Below the pieces are notes generated by a model. The model was given only the letters and a program-made list of their open reading frames with translations. It did not search any database and was not told the DNA's origin. Below are positions 62,669 through 64,000 of a stretch of DNA of 64,000 nt, one piece after another. The position numbers and the translations under genes are program-made. The first letter of the stretch is position 1, and each line of letters begins with the position of its first letter. Source of the DNA: Polaromonas sp. P2-4 (GTDB lineage: Bacteria > Pseudomonadota > Gammaproteobacteria > Burkholderiales > Burkholderiaceae_C); contig CP087965.1 of the NCBI GenBank assembly GCA_024703855.1, forward strand, positions 3,526,001-3,590,000, in the 5' to 3' direction.

Positions 62669-63525
62669 GTGTTGATTCTTTCCGTGGGGTTGTCCCGTTC
62701 ATTGGAAGCGGGCGTGAGGACCTGCTCATGGCCAGTGGTCTGCAGCCATTGCCGCAGTGCCGCTGGCGTTTCGCAGCGGTAGTGGGCCAGGGTCGCGCCT
62801 TCGCCCACCTTGATGCCGTGGCCGCCGAGACGCTGTACGGCAGAGAACCCGGCTTCATCGGTCAGGTCGTCACCGGCGAACAGGGGAATACGGCCTGCGA
62901 AGGGTGGGGCCGTCATGAACGCTTCAATCGCGCTGCCTTTGCTGATGCCCGCCGGTTTGACTTCGAACACGTATTTGCCGCACAGCAACTCGACCTGGGG
63001 TGTGCTGCTGGCGGCTTCAGTCATCACCTGTAGCGCCAGTGCTTCCAGCTCGGGTGCATGGCGGTAGTGCAGCGCGACGGCCGCTGACTTGATCTCCACG
63101 CGCAGGCCTGCGTGGCGCTGTGCCAGTGCCGTGCTCAGCCTGGCCACTTCCTGCAAATCGGGCGTGGCCAGCTTGACAACTTCGCCAGAGGCCAAGCGGT
63201 GCTGCGCGCCGTGCTCGGCGGCAGTCGGCAGTTGCAAGGGCGCGAGGAAGTGGTCAAGGTCGGCGAGCTTGCGCCCCGACACAATCGCCAGCGCGCCGTT
63301 TAACCGCGTCATGAGCTGCGTCAGGGCCGGTACCAGGTCTTGGGAAACCTGCACGGCTTCGGGCTGCGCGGCCAGGTCAGCCAGTGTGCCGTCGAAGTCC
63401 AGAAAAAGCGCGGTCTGCGGGCCAATCCGTGGCAGGGCCTGCAGCAAGGATTGAGGTCCGGATGGCAGCAAAGAATCTGGGCCACTGCCTGAGGTTGGAG
63501 CGGAGGTCTGTGCTGAGGTCTTCAT
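62665..63525 (-). CDS. otsB: Trehalose-6-phosphate phosphatase
   Basis: HAD-superfamily phosphatase making trehalose from the OtsA product; 286 residues, one frame. FLDFDGTLADLAAQP (motif I, nucleophile Asp), AIVSGRKLADLDHFL, AAEHGAQHR and PLFAGDDLTDEAGF (motif IV) are intact; KPAGISKGSAIEAF holds the motif III lysine. N-terminus has a low-complexity Thr/Ser/Gly lead. Overlaps the GH15 start by ATGA, so the three trehalose genes form an operon. Confidence 0.95.
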   Translation of the reverse strand: MKTSAQTSAPTSGSGPDSLLPSGPQSLLQALPRIGPQTALFLDFDGTLADLAAQPEAVQVSQDLVPALTQLMTRLNGALAIVSGRKLADLDHFLAPLQLPTAAEHGAQHRLASGEVVKLATPDLQEVARLSTALAQRHAGLRVEIKSAAVALHYRHAPELEALALQVMTEAASSTPQVELLCGKYVFEVKPAGISKGSAIEAFMTAPPFAGRIPLFAGDDLTDEAGFSAVQRLGGHGIKVGEGATLAHYRCETPAALRQWLQTTGHEQVLTPASNERDNPTERINT

Positions 63526-63599
63526 CGCCGTTTACCTTAGCAGAGCTCCGGCAAAATAGCTGTAGGTCGGCATCGCTTGTTGCCTTTTTAACCAGATCG

Positions 63600-64000
63600 C
63601 TACAAGACCGGACGCGCCGCGAAACCGGGGCTCTGGCTCACCGCCGTCACCCGCGCCTGGTGAATCAGCTCGCCAATCTGTTTGCCGCTTTGCCCCGCAG
63701 CGTGCGCTGCAGCGGCAACCTGATCCGTTGCAACAGATTGAGCCGCGGCCAGCGCCTCCAGCAGCCTCTGGCGCTGGGGGTAGGGCGCATCCTCAAAGCC
63801 GAGGCGGCCGCGCGCATCGCACTCGCAAGCCAGCAGCACATCGGCAAAACGCTGGGGCTTGCGAAACGCATCGCAGCGCTCCAGCAGGCGCACCACGGCT
63901 GCCGCGTCGAATTCGGTGCTGCGGTGAATATTGCCGTGCTCGCGCGCCACCACGTCGGCCAGCTCGCGGCAGTCGGTAGGCACGCGCAAGCGCTCGCACA
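63600..64000 (-). CDS. cca: CCA tRNA nucleotidyltransferase, C-terminal part (5' end outside window)
   Basis: About 133 C-terminal residues in the frame from the right edge to TAG at 63600. CERLRVPTDCRELADVVARE, GNIHRSTEFDAAAVVRLLE, CDAFRKPQRFADVLLACECD and RGRLGFEDAPYPQ match the C-terminal helical part of the multifunctional Cca that follows its HD domain. Leftward, 74 bp before otsB; no frame break in the visible part. Confidence 0.9.
   Translation of the reverse strand, partial: CERLRVPTDCRELADVVAREHGNIHRSTEFDAAAVVRLLERCDAFRKPQRFADVLLACECDARGRLGFEDAPYPQRQRLLEALAAAQSVATDQVAAAAHAAGQSGKQIGELIHQARVTAVSQSPGFAARPVL

Overview
The window looks like a chromosome segment of a GC-rich betaproteobacterium, most likely Burkholderiales/Comamonadaceae (Polaromonas/Rhodoferax/Variovorax type). 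This is inference from gene content, codon use and short intergenic palindromes, not from a marker gene; there is no rRNA, tRNA, CRISPR array, phage or intact insertion sequence.

Layout: (1) 1-8.5 kb, sugar-acid catabolism: UxaA-type dehydratase, a TRAP transporter and a GntR/FCD regulator run leftward; an enolase-superfamily dehydratase, two SDRs and an FAH-type diketo-acid hydrolase run rightward. (2) 8.6-19.8 kb, a fatty-acid beta-oxidation block: TetR regulator, acyl-CoA dehydrogenase, fused hydroxyacyl-CoA dehydrogenase/enoyl-CoA hydratase, thiolase, thioesterases, a second hydratase and an HSDL2-like SDR. (3) 19.9-24.8 kb, the 2-aminoadipate branch of D-lysine/pipecolate breakdown (AmaB-type aldehyde dehydrogenase, aminotransferase, HglS) with a divergent LysR regulator. 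(4) 24.8-32.9 kb, IclR regulator, polyamine-type ABC importer and a three-subunit FAD/FAD/2Fe-2S amine or imino-acid dehydrogenase. (5) 33.2-49.4 kb, a type I secretion system (TolC, HlyD, ABC) and, just upstream on the same strand, an 11.4-kb gene for a secreted RTX protein with two complete animal-type haem peroxidase units. Its architecture resembles the Mn(II)-oxidising MopA/peroxicin proteins, and it is the most striking item here. (6) 50.1-59.3 kb, an Atu-like cluster (TetR, SDR, biotin-dependent carboxylase beta and alpha, citronellyl-CoA-dehydrogenase-like enzyme, hydratase) with an extra acyl-CoA dehydrogenase and thioesterase; its TetR gene carries a 162-bp palindromic insertion. (7) 59.3-63.5 kb, trehalose: otsA, a GH15 enzyme, otsB; then the end of cca.

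Sequence quality matters for reading this window. Roughly fifty reading-frame breaks occur, in nearly every long gene including conserved ones. Where resolvable they are single bases lost in A/T runs of about 4-6 or G/C runs, or changes in GCGCGC-type runs. They look like uncorrected sequencing errors, not gene decay, so frame-broken genes are given below as one full-length CDS spanning the frames.

Small repeats fill many gaps: a pair of about 130-bp elements whose hairpins covary (14.1 and 16.0 kb), a related pair at 33.2 and 57.5 kb, an ATTGCGAGG-type palindrome at 33.0 kb, a 69-nt hairpin at 49.9 kb, the 162-bp palindrome at 50.5 kb, and short AGCTAT...TAGCA hairpins that also occur inside coding sequence.
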